A stretch of 64,000 nucleotides of DNA from assembly GCF_010500615.1 (NCBI RefSeq), contig NZ_JAAGNX010000002.1:610990-674989 (forward strand), written 5' to 3'. The stretch comes from Oceanipulchritudo coccoides. GTDB lineage: Bacteria > Verrucomicrobiota > Verrucomicrobiia > Opitutales > Oceanipulchritudinaceae. Each line of letters opens with the position of its first letter. Position 1 is the stretch's first letter. Position numbers and translations under genes: made by a program. The notes under the pieces were generated by a model that was not told the DNA's origin, ran no database searches, and saw only the letters and a program-made list of their open reading frames with translations. This document shows, piece by piece, positions 29,490 through 38,166 of the stretch.

Positions 29490-30476
29490 ATGACAGAGCC
29501 ACTCCTTGCGCCCGAACCGCCGCCGGATGACGATCCCCGCGAGATCAGCGCGGTCGTGCCGGTCTTCAATGAGGAGGATTCACTTGAGGAATTGACGCAG
29601 CGGTTGGTAGTGGTGCTCAGCGAACAGGTCGGGGAGGATTTTGAGATTCTCTTTGTCGATGATGGCAGTACGGATGGCTCGTGGAAGCGCATCCGTGAAC
29701 TTCACCAAAAGCATCCCAATCACGTGCGCGGCCTGAGGCACCGGAGAAACTTTGGCAAGGCAGCAGCGCTTGCCCAGGGCTTTCGCGCGGCGGATGCAAA
29801 GGTCATTATCACGATGGATGCCGATCTGCAGGACCAGCCTGAGGAGATCCCCAAGTTTATCAAGGCCCTTGAGGAGGGGCATGACCTTGTTTCCGGATGG
29901 AAGCAGCGTCGTCACGATCCGCTCGACAAGACCCTGCCCTCGAAAGTTTTTAATTTCGTCGCCCGGTCAATTTCCGGAGTGAAGCTCCACGACATGAACT
30001 GCGGGTTCAAGGCCTACCGGGCCGATGTGGCGAAGGGCGTCAAACTCTACGGTGAGATGCACCGCTTTATCCCGATCCTGGCCCATGCCGATGGATACCG
30101 GATCGGGGAAATTGTCGTCGAGCATCATGCCCGTCAGCACGGCCATTCCAAATACGGTGCCACCCGGATGTTCAAGGGCGCGTTGGATTTATTGACCGCT
30201 GTCGTCCTCACGCGCTACCTGCGTCGCCCGGCACATTTCTTTGGGGGGCTTGGATTGCTGGTTGGAGCGGTCGGGATCGGGGTTCTCTCCTATCTGAGTA
30301 TCGGCTGGTTCCTTGGATACAAAGGGATCGGGACGCGACCTCTGTTTTTCTTCGGCATCCTCGGGACCTTGTTATCCGCACAATTGATATCCCTTGGACT
30401 GGTGGCCGAGTTGGTCCTGGTGAGGACCCTGCGACTCGAACCGGCTGCAGGTGTCGCCGAGCGGGTAGGGGAGTAG
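29490..30476 (+). CDS. Polyprenyl-phosphate glycosyltransferase, GT2 (DPM/ArnC/GtrB-like)
   Basis: Transfers a sugar from a nucleotide donor to undecaprenyl phosphate on the cytoplasmic face. The GT2 domain covers residues ~20-240, with SAVVPVFNEEDSLEEL, FVDDGSTDGSW, the metal-binding DADLQDQPEEIP and the acceptor motif DMNCGFKAYR. Two membrane helices follow (residues ~240-310), as in GtrB/ArnC-type enzymes. Its product would suit the GT-C enzymes encoded further along, which use polyprenyl-phosphate sugars. It is the only + strand gene of the glycan region. Confidence 0.92.
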   Translation: MTEPLLAPEPPPDDDPREISAVVPVFNEEDSLEELTQRLVVVLSEQVGEDFEILFVDDGSTDGSWKRIRELHQKHPNHVRGLRHRRNFGKAAALAQGFRAADAKVIITMDADLQDQPEEIPKFIKALEEGHDLVSGWKQRRHDPLDKTLPSKVFNFVARSISGVKLHDMNCGFKAYRADVAKGVKLYGEMHRFIPILAHADGYRIGEIVVEHHARQHGHSKYGATRMFKGALDLLTAVVLTRYLRRPAHFFGGLGLLVGAVGIGVLSYLSIGWFLGYKGIGTRPLFFFGILGTLLSAQLISLGLVAELVLVRTLRLEPAAGVAERVGE

Positions 30477-30514
30477 AATCAGGAATGGCTAACGGCGAGC
30501 GTGCCGGTTGGTGA

Positions 30515-31609
30515 TCAGGAGAGCAACCCGTTGTAGATTTCCAGTGTTTTCTCAGCACACTTCTGCCATGAAAAGAGCGGAATTCTCTCATAACCACTTT
30601 GCACCAGCTTCAGCCTGAATGAGTCGTCGAGGAGAACCTGTTCGATAGCCTGCCGCATCTCATCGATATCATACGGATCGAACATTGAAGCAGCATCACC
30701 AGTGACTTCTGGAATCGAGCTGACTCGGCTGGCGGCTACCGGGCATCCGCGCATCATGGCCTCGAGCGGAGGGATTCCGAACCCTTCGTAGAGGGATGGA
30801 TAAACAAAAACGGAGGCGCGACGATATAGGCTGTCCAGGGTTGAATCATTTCCTTCCACCCGTTGGACCTGATCCTTTGCAAGTCCGAGTTTCGTGAAGA
30901 ATTCCTTTTCTGAACTTGAAAATGGTTTACCGCCCAGAGTCACAATTTTGTAGGAGGAATTCATTACACTTGAAGAGGCATATGCTTGGACAAGGCGATT
31001 GAAGTTCTTGTATCGAGCTCGCAAGCCCACGTATAGAATCATGTTTTCACGGGATTCCGGGCATTCCTCTTTATCTGTCAGGTTGTCCACGCCGTGGTGA
31101 ACAGTCGAAACATCCGATTCATTGACATTGTAGTAAGCCAACAAGTCTTTCCGGGTATTTTCCGAGACGCAAATGATGTGGTCTGCCCTTTCAATGGCCC
31201 TCCGTTTCAAGGCAATGTTTTCCTTTGCCTTGTAGGAGCAATGCGGAAGTTTCTCATTGATCAGGTCATGGACTGTTATGACAAGAGGCTTTTTGATGTG
31301 GCGCAGGTCTCGAGGCGAATAAAGGGTCTCATGCACTATGTCCGGGTTCCAATTCCTTATCTGGCGGCTGTTGATAAATTGATTGAGCGGGAAGACCAGA
31401 GGTTTCGGGAAAGCAGGTAGCCAGGCTAAATTCAGTCCCGGGGCATGATCCGGGTGCCCCTTCTGGACGTAGGCGTTCTGGTGTACAGCGGGGAATATTC
31501 TTGGATCGTTCCCGGATTTTCTCATCTCCTCTGCCAGCTTTACAAGATACCGTGAGATACCCCCGTAACGTTGGTCCATAAAGGCTTGGTGAGTGTAGGC
31601 TATTTTCAT
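30515..31609 (-). CDS. Glycosyltransferase family 1 (GT4-like)
   Basis: Cytoplasmic GT-B fold enzyme likely adding a sugar to a lipid-linked glycan. The N-terminal part has the typical early DQRYGGISRYLVKLAEEM glycine-rich loop. The C-terminal donor-binding half has LYVGLRARYKNFNRLVQAY near residue 200 and the E-x7-E motif within YEGFGIPPLEAMMRGCPVA near residue 276. Length 364. It is the last gene of the - strand glycan run and converges with the GT2 gene on the + strand. Confidence 0.92.
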   Translation of the reverse strand: MKIAYTHQAFMDQRYGGISRYLVKLAEEMRKSGNDPRIFPAVHQNAYVQKGHPDHAPGLNLAWLPAFPKPLVFPLNQFINSRQIRNWNPDIVHETLYSPRDLRHIKKPLVITVHDLINEKLPHCSYKAKENIALKRRAIERADHIICVSENTRKDLLAYYNVNESDVSTVHHGVDNLTDKEECPESRENMILYVGLRARYKNFNRLVQAYASSSVMNSSYKIVTLGGKPFSSSEKEFFTKLGLAKDQVQRVEGNDSTLDSLYRRASVFVYPSLYEGFGIPPLEAMMRGCPVAASRVSSIPEVTGDAASMFDPYDIDEMRQAIEQVLLDDSFRLKLVQSGYERIPLFSWQKCAEKTLEIYNGLLS

Positions 31610-31640
31610 CCGGGAGGAGATCTGCTTTCATGGAAGCTAT

Positions 31641-32408
31641 TTAACTCAAGCGATCATGGTCTGCTTGAGTATAACTTCCGTTGAGGGCTCGAACCAAGTA
31701 GGGCGTAAAGCGTACAAGCGGGCTGTAAGCCAATTGCATCATGATCCTTGGAATTTTCTTTTCACCGATGTAGTGGAATTGCCTGCCGTTTGAGGAAAGG
31801 TGCAGTCCATGTTTCCTCGCCATTATCCCAAGGGATTTGAGTGTATAAAAGGCCACATGCTGACCGTGGTCGAATCCATAGTAGTCCCAGTCTTCAGGGG
31901 CGGGAGGGTTCATTGAGATCAGAGTCGTTGTCAGAAAAATATTCCGGCTGATGCCCAGTTGCTTTTGTAGCTCTTGCATGGGATCAGCAAGATGTTCAAA
32001 ACACTCGCAGCAGGTTAATGCTGAATATGGGATATGCTCCTCAGTCATTTCAAATCCCCTGGCAAAAAGATTCTCCGTGAAGGGATCATTCCAGTAAAAA
32101 TCAAAACCGCAGTCACGCATGAAACGGGTGAGCACACCGTATCCTCCAGCATAATCAAGAAAACGGTCTTGTTTGTTAAAGTAGATCTTGAAAAGGAGAG
32201 AGAAAACATCCCGCATCTTTTCGTTGCGGAACAAAAGGCCGGTATCGCAAAGGTTTATCGGGCGGGCATATGCTTCATCCAACCAGTGTGGCTCTTCGGT
32301 GGAAACAAACCCACATTCCTCACACCGGTCGTAGCGCACCGTGTGGCGGTTCAACACCAAATGCTTGAACAAGACTGAGGTTGGTCCGTTGCAGATTTTA
32401 CAGGTCAT
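31641..32408 (-). CDS. SAM-dependent methyltransferase with N-terminal zinc ribbon
   Basis: Predicted class I methyltransferase, probably acting on a sugar of the glycan made by this cluster. Residues 1-40 contain two CxxC pairs (CKIC and CEECGF), a zinc-ribbon-like knuckle often found at the front of sugar methyltransferases (Methyltransf_13 arrangement). The glycine-rich SAM loop FLDYAGGYGVLTRFM is near residue 78, followed by TCCECFEHLADPMQEL, a typical motif post-II region. Length 255 residues. It lies 31 nt upstream of the GT1 gene. Confidence 0.82.
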   Translation of the reverse strand: MTCKICNGPTSVLFKHLVLNRHTVRYDRCEECGFVSTEEPHWLDEAYARPINLCDTGLLFRNEKMRDVFSLLFKIYFNKQDRFLDYAGGYGVLTRFMRDCGFDFYWNDPFTENLFARGFEMTEEHIPYSALTCCECFEHLADPMQELQKQLGISRNIFLTTTLISMNPPAPEDWDYYGFDHGQHVAFYTLKSLGIMARKHGLHLSSNGRQFHYIGEKKIPRIMMQLAYSPLVRFTPYLVRALNGSYTQADHDRLS

Positions 32409-32448
32409 CTCTCATGTGGAAGTTTATTGGTTTCATTACTCATCGGAT

Positions 32449-33408
32449 CTAAGTCCCGTTTACTTTTGGAAACAGATTGCCATACAAGCACTTCAAACGC
32501 TGCAGGAATATCCGGGGCCACGATGGCACAAATTCCCTCGAAAAAGCATTATCAAAGGCGCGATTGCTGACCTGCTTTGATGGATGGTTTAAGGGGAATT
32601 GCATTGGCTGAGGTTCTGGATATTGAGCTGAACCATGAGTGTGGGTTGAATCCACGCCAATACCGATGTTTTTAATTAAGTTATTCCTGGGAACAATACT
32701 GAGGGAACCATTTTGGAGTTTTGCGAAGTCCCATTGATAATCCCAAGTGTTGATCTGGCCATTCAGAATCCGTGCATTCACGATATTCCGCCAAATGACT
32801 TCCCGCGCAGGGACTCCGGTTTTTCGCAATCGTCTTGAAAAGTCTGAATGTTTCCAGGCTTTCATATCGAAGTCATAATGGCTCCACGCTCTTGCCCAGC
32901 TTGCCCATCCCCAGATGGGTGAGTGTCGGCTGAAGCTGTAACTGTATGGGTCGTTCTCCTGACTGGAAGGCATCAATTGAAAGCCACAAATCTGCATTAT
33001 GGAATGGTCGTCCCTGTATCTTTCCAGCAATTCATCACAAAACAGGAAGAAGGATTTATCCGGCAAACAATCATCCTCCAGGATAATGGCTTCAGGAACT
33101 TCTTCGAAGACCCAATCCAGTCCACTTGAAATACGCTTTCCACACCCGAGATTGGTTTTCGAAAAATTGGTCTTCAACTCACACTCCCAGTCTATTCCTT
33201 GAGTGATGAGGTTCCTCACCTCGGAACACTTGCCGGTGTCACCCGGCTTTCCGGGGTTTGGTCCGTCGGCAACCACTAACAGTATTGGTGGGCGCGCCTG
33301 CCGGATTTTCTCAAACACGCGCCGGGTTAATTCCGGACGATTATAGACCAGGAAAGCCACAGGGGTCTTTGACGGGCGATCGGGCAGATTGGAATTACCT
33401 GAATTCAT
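32449..33408 (-). CDS. Glycosyltransferase, GT-A type (GT2-like)
   Basis: Predicted glycosyltransferase of the surface-glycan cluster. It opens with PVAFLVYNRPELTRRVFEKI, a pattern seen in GT2-like sugar transferases, and has an acidic AIILEDDCLPDKSFF metal-site motif near residue 105 and a typical later stretch PIWGWASWARAW. The frame is open to 33510, but the first 34 residues are Cys-rich and overlap the flippase gene. The ATG at 33408 gives 319 residues and a 4-nt overlap with the flippase stop, which supports this start. Confidence 0.85.
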   Translation of the reverse strand: MNSGNSNLPDRPSKTPVAFLVYNRPELTRRVFEKIRQARPPILLVVADGPNPGKPGDTGKCSEVRNLITQGIDWECELKTNFSKTNLGCGKRISSGLDWVFEEVPEAIILEDDCLPDKSFFLFCDELLERYRDDHSIMQICGFQLMPSSQENDPYSYSFSRHSPIWGWASWARAWSHYDFDMKAWKHSDFSRRLRKTGVPAREVIWRNIVNARILNGQINTWDYQWDFAKLQNGSLSIVPRNNLIKNIGIGVDSTHTHGSAQYPEPQPMQFPLNHPSKQVSNRAFDNAFSREFVPSWPRIFLQRLKCLYGNLFPKVNGT

Positions 33409-34730
33409 TGGTCTTGGCTCCGGGTGAGGTCGCTTATAAAGCTGAACGGAAAGACAGCTGCCTTGACAAGCGCTAATCCGATTGGCCGGACAGGCGAATA
33501 GGCAAAACAAGCGCCAACAGAGGCAAAGGCCTGGGCAAGCAATGTTGCTACCGCGGCACCAACTCCACCGAGTGAAGGAATCAGGAGAAGGTTGAGAACA
33601 ATGTTGAGAACAGCTCCTGAAACAGTTGAAATCATGACAAATCGATACTGCTCCTCGACGAGAAGGGCCTGGCCCCTCGCAACACCCAGAAAAACAAACA
33701 GGAGGCTCCAGATATGAACGGACAGGATCAATGATGCTTGGCCATAGCTTTGGCCAAAGAGGAGAGGAACAAGCCAGAAAGCTCCAATGGCCAATGGCAC
33801 TGTTATCAGGTAAGCAACAAAAGCATTGAGCTCAAAGTATTGCCGCAAGCGTGATCGGTACTGGGCTTCGGAGTCAGCACGGGCTTTGACTATCGCGGGA
33901 AACAAGGATGTCGCCAGCATCATGGGAATAAAGTACCAGACCGTGCTGATGCGGATCGCGGCTGAGTAGTGACCGACTGCTTCCTCGTCCAGCAGAAGGC
34001 CCAGCATGACCTGATCGATTTGCATGTATACGGTCACTGCAATTCCGGAGAGTAGCAGTGGCCAACTGTCTGATAAAAGTTGCCGGGATAGCTTCCAGTC
34101 AACTTTCCAGTCGGTAAAGGTGCCAGCTTTCAGCCTGTAGAATCCAAGCAGGAGGATGATCGTCACCAGAGTTTCAAGGAATATGGCTGCGGCGAACAAC
34201 GGTAGCCCGGCACCCGTCAGGATTAAATAGATTTTGACAATGGCGGACAAGGTCACCCCTGCAGATCCAGCAATGACAGTTAACTGCGATCGCACCTGCG
34301 TCTGAAACCAGATTTCCGTACATCGAAGCGGAGAGAAAAGGAAGACTGCCCCAAGCCACAGATAGAGAGGGAGGTTTGTTAGATCTCCGGTTCCGGTAAT
34401 AATCACCATCGCCATCAGCAAGTAGACAAAAAGAGAAGCAGCCAGCGTGAGAACAATATAAGTTCCCAATGTCACATCCCGTCTGTCCGGTCTTTCCGCG
34501 AGCTCCTTCTGGAGACGTTTATCCAGTCCCAGATTGGCGAGCACGCCCAACAACAATGTGATCGCGAGGACAAAGTTCAGGCGCCCGAACTCCTGCGGTC
34601 CCAGATAACGGGCCATGGCAATTGTCACGGCCATGTTCACGGCCATGCGGAAAGTATGGCCCCCCATTAACCAGCTCGTATTCTGGAAGTAGCGTCTAAT
34701 CCCGCTTTTTGTGAACGCCTTTACTTCCAT
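33405..34730 (-). CDS. Polysaccharide flippase (Wzx/MATE-like)
   Basis: Oligosaccharide exporter-type membrane protein, predicted to flip lipid-linked sugar units across the inner membrane. About 12-14 spans over 441 residues; the early segment MAVTIAMARYLGPQEFGRLNF is the usual Polysacc_synt opening. I start at ATG 34730 (MEVKAFTKSG); the longer frame to 34778 has no family character. It overlaps the upstream GT2 gene by 10 nt and the downstream glycosyltransferase by 4 nt, which points to a single transcript. Confidence 0.9.
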   Translation of the reverse strand: MEVKAFTKSGIRRYFQNTSWLMGGHTFRMAVNMAVTIAMARYLGPQEFGRLNFVLAITLLLGVLANLGLDKRLQKELAERPDRRDVTLGTYIVLTLAASLFVYLLMAMVIITGTGDLTNLPLYLWLGAVFLFSPLRCTEIWFQTQVRSQLTVIAGSAGVTLSAIVKIYLILTGAGLPLFAAAIFLETLVTIILLLGFYRLKAGTFTDWKVDWKLSRQLLSDSWPLLLSGIAVTVYMQIDQVMLGLLLDEEAVGHYSAAIRISTVWYFIPMMLATSLFPAIVKARADSEAQYRSRLRQYFELNAFVAYLITVPLAIGAFWLVPLLFGQSYGQASLILSVHIWSLLFVFLGVARGQALLVEEQYRFVMISTVSGAVLNIVLNLLLIPSLGGVGAAVATLLAQAFASVGACFAYSPVRPIGLALVKAAVFPFSFISDLTRSQDQ

Positions 34731-35479
34731 AGCTTGGTCCTTTTCCCATGTAGAAGACGCCGCAACAAAATCGTGCAATGGTTTATTAGGGTCGGCACGG
34801 TACCAAAGTGCCTTGCGAGGATGAGAAAGCGTTCATACTGGGATTGCTCCCAGTTCTGGAGAGTGGCTCCGTCACGGTCGATTCTGGCAAGGGTGCCGAG
34901 ATTCACGGAATTGCGGGGCTCGGCAAGAATCCTGAGCATCCAATCCAGATCTGCGGAAAACCGATATCGCGGATGTGCAAATGTTGGGACCAAGCGCCTT
35001 TTAACCACGAAGGCCTGATGTGAAACCACCATTCCGTGAGTGAATTGGGATCTTTCGAGAAATTCCGGTAATGCGTGGGGCGTTACGTATGATCGCGGCC
35101 CCAGGTTATTTCCTTTGCCATCGTAAACAAGACTCTCACCAAAGCAGATATCTAAATTGGAATCCGCCTGTGCCACCTTTTGCACGGAGGATTGATCATG
35201 AAAGCAGTCTCCCGCGTTCATGAACCAGACCCATTCCCCGCTGGCTTTTGCCAACCCCTTGTTCATGGCATCGTAAATCCCCTCATCGGGCTCGCTGATC
35301 GTGTGAATCCATGGTTGATCCAGAGTCTCGAGAAATTCACCTGTCCCGTCGGTTGAGGCTCCATCGACGATGATCCACTCAAAATCATCCGCCGATTGGA
35401 GAAACACGGAATCCGCAGTCTTCCGCAAATCCTTCAAGGCATTCCGGCAGACTGTGATCACACTGACAGAGGGGCTCAT
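34721..35479 (-). CDS. Glycosyltransferase family 2
   Basis: Small cytoplasmic GT-A enzyme of 252 residues. The sequence begins SVSVITVCRNALKDLRKTADSV, followed by FEWIIVDGASTDGTGEFLE and the acidic-substrate part EPDEGIYDAMNKGLAKASGEWVWFMNAGD. This set is characteristic of WcaE/colanic-acid-like GT2 enzymes that start from galactose or glucose. The specific sugar cannot be read from sequence. Overlaps its upstream neighbour by 4 nt. Confidence 0.92.
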   Translation of the reverse strand: MSPSVSVITVCRNALKDLRKTADSVFLQSADDFEWIIVDGASTDGTGEFLETLDQPWIHTISEPDEGIYDAMNKGLAKASGEWVWFMNAGDCFHDQSSVQKVAQADSNLDICFGESLVYDGKGNNLGPRSYVTPHALPEFLERSQFTHGMVVSHQAFVVKRRLVPTFAHPRYRFSADLDWMLRILAEPRNSVNLGTLARIDRDGATLQNWEQSQYERFLILARHFGTVPTLINHCTILLRRLLHGKRTKLWK

Positions 35480-36513
35480 TCCTTGTGTGCCCCCTCCAGA
35501 ACATTCACGACAAATTTTGTCACATCACAATGATCCTCGATGAGCTTCTGGCGGTTAGCCCGCATCTTCACCATGGATGAGTCATCAAGTGAACTTAGCC
35601 AGTTAATGGCCGCCGGCATACCCATGCCGGCCTCCCTGAAGTTTTGCACAAGGCCGTATCTGTCCTCTAGCATCTGGAGGTAACCGCGAGGTTCAGTTGA
35701 ATTGATATAGACTGTGGGAATACCGAGGCAGGCCGCTTCGCTTGCGGTGGACGCGCCCTCGGTCAGGACAAAGCGGGCGAACCCGAGAACATGATGAAAG
35801 TCTTCCGGGGGCACAGGCATCGCGTACTGCCGTAATTCCTCCGGCAACTGGTTTTCCTCGGCGGAAATGACAATTTGCCAGGTATCCTTGAAGCGATTGA
35901 TAAATTCAAAAACAGCTTTGCCGATGCCCTGGTGATTGATGTCGTGAAAGGTATTCCACGCGGACAGGCGGATCACGACATATTTACCGGGAACCAGATT
36001 CCCATGGTTTTCCAGGACTTTCTGATCCGGGACAAACCGCCTTCCATCGAGAAAGGCCAGTTCATGGATACCATTGTAGTGAACTTGCTTGGACCCCAGG
36101 TCCTTCCAAAAGCAGTACGGCGTATACACGGCATCTGCAAACGGGTGGGCAATGCGGTGGTTGAAATGCTGGAATTCCGAATCGGTGAAGATGATATTCG
36201 GGCATCCCATCATTCCGGCACTCTGGCAATAGCTTCCAAACAGGCTGCTTACAATATCCGGCCTGAAACGGTGCACTGCTTGAGCAACAGCCCATTGCCG
36301 GGAGAGCATTTCCTTCAGGGGAAAGCGGTTGCGGTTGCTTGAACGCTTTGGAATCTTGTGCGGGATCCAATCATAGGCCTCCACCAGCCTGCGCATCACA
36401 TCGCGATCCCGGCCGAGCATCAGGACCTTGTGACCGCGATCCTGCAGCTCCTGGACGGGATATTTCCAGAAGTGGATGTCTCCGGGATGATGGGCCTCTA
36501 TCAGGATACGCAT
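35476..36513 (-). CDS. DUF354 family protein, glycosyltransferase-like
   Basis: Predicted GT-B-like protein of the DUF354 family, often found in glycan clusters. It starts MRILIEAHHPGDIHFWKY, with the HPGDIHF-type motif of the family, and has the C-terminal half LTEGASTASEAACLGIPTVYI near residue 265, similar to the UDP-GlcNAc 2-epimerase/MurG fold. The frame extends to 36633, but the first 40 residues are Arg/Cys-rich noise; ATG 36513 gives 345 residues, the normal family length. No enzymatic activity is established for this family as far as I know. Confidence 0.85.
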   Translation of the reverse strand: MRILIEAHHPGDIHFWKYPVQELQDRGHKVLMLGRDRDVMRRLVEAYDWIPHKIPKRSSNRNRFPLKEMLSRQWAVAQAVHRFRPDIVSSLFGSYCQSAGMMGCPNIIFTDSEFQHFNHRIAHPFADAVYTPYCFWKDLGSKQVHYNGIHELAFLDGRRFVPDQKVLENHGNLVPGKYVVIRLSAWNTFHDINHQGIGKAVFEFINRFKDTWQIVISAEENQLPEELRQYAMPVPPEDFHHVLGFARFVLTEGASTASEAACLGIPTVYINSTEPRGYLQMLEDRYGLVQNFREAGMGMPAAINWLSSLDDSSMVKMRANRQKLIEDHCDVTKFVVNVLEGAHKE

Positions 36514-36536
36514 ATTTCTTGATTGGTCATGGAAGG

Positions 36537-38165
36537 TTAAGGGTCTCTCCGATCCTTGACAACCCCGAGTGTGGCACCTGCTCGAGTCACCTCGACAATG
36601 ACTTCTCCCTCGTAAAATTGGTCTGCGGCCCAAGTTGTTGCAGCCGCATAGTAGTCATCATCATCCGGACGCGATCGGGTGACGGTGATCGGAAGGCTCG
36701 TTTCTTCAGGCAGGAAGGGGGTAAAGAGCCAGGTGACATGCTCCATGTTGACGACTACCTCGGGCCTGGAAAAGGCCGGTCTTTCCTCAGCAAGGTGCGC
36801 ATAGAACTCCTCTGCCAGTTCCTTGTAGACGGTGCCCCAGTAATCCAGTTCATAGCTTCGGGAGGCATTGGCGGTTCCTCCGGCCAGTTCATTGTAATAA
36901 ATATATTGATAAGGATGGAGCCGGATCATGCTGGCGAAGGGAAGCAGCAGGGCCGCGATAAAAGCCACGCGGAGCGGGACAAGCAGTCGTGGGAGCCGGT
37001 CTCTGAGGAGTTTGTCCAGTCGGCAGAGAGCCCAACCAGCAACAACGCAAATGGAGGGTAGGACAAAGAGCAGGTGGCGCAGTCCATTATAGAGAATAGA
37101 GTCCCTGACAATGACGTAGAGCAGTGGAAACAAGATTGAGAAGAAGATAAGGAACAAGCCCAACCCGGATTGCCCACGGCCCTTCGGTCGGGTCCACCTT
37201 TTTCTGACTTCCATGATTGATAATCCGATGGAAGCGGCAAAGAGAAGAAGGGTAATGACCGGAACCTTCAGGAGAAACATTTTCAGGATGTAGTAGGCCG
37301 GAAGATCCGGGGCGCTGATAAAGGCCCCTTCAAAAAAGACGGGCATGGGCCAATCATAATGTGTGATCTTACCGAGGGTTTCCCCAGCACCTGAAAAGGG
37401 TCGTAGCTGACCGGATGGCCAGTACAGGAGTAGAATGAAAAAGCTGATACAGAGGACAGTCAAAAGCCGGGGCAGTTGAGCTTTCATCACCTTGAATGTG
37501 AAATCCTTCCCGCCGTTCGGTCCTGAGTTCCAGAGATCAAGCATCCAGCTTAGTCCGATGAAGAGCCCAAGGTAGCATATAAGCAGGAGGCCTCCGATAC
37601 GCGATGCCATCGCGACGCCTATGGCGACTCCACAGATGATGACAATGCGCCATGAGGGTGCTTTCCTGCTAGTGATCCATTGAAAAATAAAATTAAGGGC
37701 CCAAATGTATCCACAAGCGAACGGGATATCCTTCGGATTGATGAACATGTGCCCGTACCAGGCGGGCAGAAGGGTCAGGAGTACGCCTGCCCAGAAACCT
37801 GCGGCAGGACCGCCCAGAATTCGCGCCAGTCGGACTGTCCCAATGACGCCAAGAATGCCAAGGATGGCCGAAAACAAATTGCCGGTAAGAAAGTCTGGTG
37901 CGGGGGAGATTCGCCGAAGTATGGCAAGATTGAGGTCATGGAAACCGGGATAGTTGTCGCCCCGGGGCGCCTTTTCCACTGCACCCTCCATATCTCCGCT
38001 GAGGAGAGCTTGATAATAGCCGAGCTTTAATTCTCCTGCATCAAAGCGAAGTTTTTCATCCCAGCTGTCGCCGTATTGGCTCGCCGTCAGCAAGGCCACG
38101 ACGGACAGCATCCCCACCCAGATCCAGGTGGCAATTGTCCATCGGCTGTATTGGGAATCCGGCAT
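36537..38165 (-). CDS. GT-C membrane glycosyltransferase, GT39-like (first of four in a row)
   Basis: Polytopic inner-membrane enzyme expected to use a polyprenyl-phosphate sugar on the periplasmic side. The first membrane span is followed by QYGDSWDEKLRFDAGELK, whose Asp/Glu pair fits the catalytic acidic motif of the GT-C/PMT fold. A later segment, GHMFINPKDIPFACGYIWAL, is typical of this subgroup. About 10 hydrophobic spans occupy residues 10-410, and the last ~120 residues form a soluble periplasmic tail. Length 542. One base separates it from the upstream neighbour. Confidence 0.82.
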   Translation of the reverse strand: MPDSQYSRWTIATWIWVGMLSVVALLTASQYGDSWDEKLRFDAGELKLGYYQALLSGDMEGAVEKAPRGDNYPGFHDLNLAILRRISPAPDFLTGNLFSAILGILGVIGTVRLARILGGPAAGFWAGVLLTLLPAWYGHMFINPKDIPFACGYIWALNFIFQWITSRKAPSWRIVIICGVAIGVAMASRIGGLLLICYLGLFIGLSWMLDLWNSGPNGGKDFTFKVMKAQLPRLLTVLCISFFILLLYWPSGQLRPFSGAGETLGKITHYDWPMPVFFEGAFISAPDLPAYYILKMFLLKVPVITLLLFAASIGLSIMEVRKRWTRPKGRGQSGLGLFLIFFSILFPLLYVIVRDSILYNGLRHLLFVLPSICVVAGWALCRLDKLLRDRLPRLLVPLRVAFIAALLLPFASMIRLHPYQYIYYNELAGGTANASRSYELDYWGTVYKELAEEFYAHLAEERPAFSRPEVVVNMEHVTWLFTPFLPEETSLPITVTRSRPDDDDYYAAATTWAADQFYEGEVIVEVTRAGATLGVVKDRRDP

Positions 38166-38166
38166 T